Below, piece by piece: positions 5,403-5,488 of a stretch of 5,488 nucleotides of DNA (its first letter is position 1; each line of letters starts with the position of its first letter). Below the pieces are notes generated by a model. It searched no databases. It had not been told where the DNA came from and saw only the letters and a list, made by a program, of their open reading frames with translations. The stretch spans positions 1-5,488 of the forward strand of contig JAIRST010000019.1 in NCBI GenBank assembly GCA_031255325.1. Reading direction: 5' to 3'. The translations under genes and the position numbers were made by a program. The DNA is from Holosporales bacterium (GTDB lineage Bacteria > Pseudomonadota > Alphaproteobacteria > UBA3830 > JAIRMZ01).

Positions 5403-5488
5403 TTAGGATTTGATGTGGTTATAGAGGAGTTTGTGGAGGGGACAAGAGCCTTTGATTGAGAGCTGTGCAAGATATCGACGCATTTTAC
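5403..5488 (-). CDS. Possible C-terminal end of a minus-strand gene running off the window (doubtful)
   Basis: The frame is open from the window edge to a TAA at 5405-5403. From an ATG at 5483 it reads MRRYLAQLSIKGSCPLHKLL and ends NHIKS. It is basic and protein-like, and would converge on the transporter with the terminator in between. There are too few codons to assign a family or decide whether it is real. Confidence 0.15.
   Translation of the reverse strand, partial: KMRRYLAQLSIKGSCPLHKLLYNHIKS

Noticed and set aside
1..5488. CRISPR array, insertion sequence or prophage/defence island
   Set aside because: There are no regularly spaced repeats, transposase motifs, terminal inverted repeats with target duplications or defence-type domains. 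The four genes are housekeeping, glycan-precursor and transport functions.

Overview
The window carries four convincing protein genes, all on the + strand, in the order uvrB (3' part only), greA, a membrane-anchored nucleotide-sugar 4,6-dehydratase of the CapD/WbpM/PglF family, and a major facilitator superfamily (MFS) transporter. They are separated by long AT-rich gaps. The organism looks like a Gram-negative alphaproteobacterium. GreA carries the block 'KLSRAEVID' followed by 'IKFGATV', which I associate with alphaproteobacterial GreA. The transporter resembles MFS proteins common in intracellular bacteria (Legionella, Coxiella, and the Rickettsiales/Holosporales-type alphaproteobacteria). 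Moderate-to-low GC, GTG starts and long non-coding gaps with only scraps of reading frame fit a host-associated lineage. This placement is inference from motifs, not a database result.

Layout. 1-702 is the C-terminal part of UvrB (helicase motifs V and VI and the UVR domain). 703-884 is a gap with a good sigma70-like promoter (TTGATT-17-TAAAAT) and an 8-bp inverted repeat upstream of it. 885-1361 is greA, starting at GTG behind a clear AGGAG. 1362-1888 is a 527-base gap with hairpins, a doubtful 25-codon reading frame and no recognisable gene. 1889-3808 is the 639-residue dehydratase, whose stop codon lies in the loop of a small intrinsic terminator. 3865-5118 is the 12-helix transporter with tandem GTG starts. 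5119-5488 is mostly non-coding and is dominated by a very strong + strand terminator at 5341-5377. It also holds a possible short RNA ending at that terminator and two doubtful small minus-strand frames.

The genes do not form an obvious pathway. UvrB (DNA repair) and GreA (transcript-cleavage factor) are housekeeping functions. The dehydratase would feed 6-deoxy-amino-sugars into a surface glycan, but no other glycan gene is present. The transporter's substrate cannot be read from sequence. Terminators after the dehydratase and downstream of the transporter, plus a separate greA promoter, suggest largely independent transcription units.

I did not find a convincing undescribed system. The points most worth a second look are the altered STDK loop of the dehydratase, the 5199-5377 region, where a terminator overlaps a minus-strand ribosome-binding site and small ORF, and the long greA-dehydratase gap.
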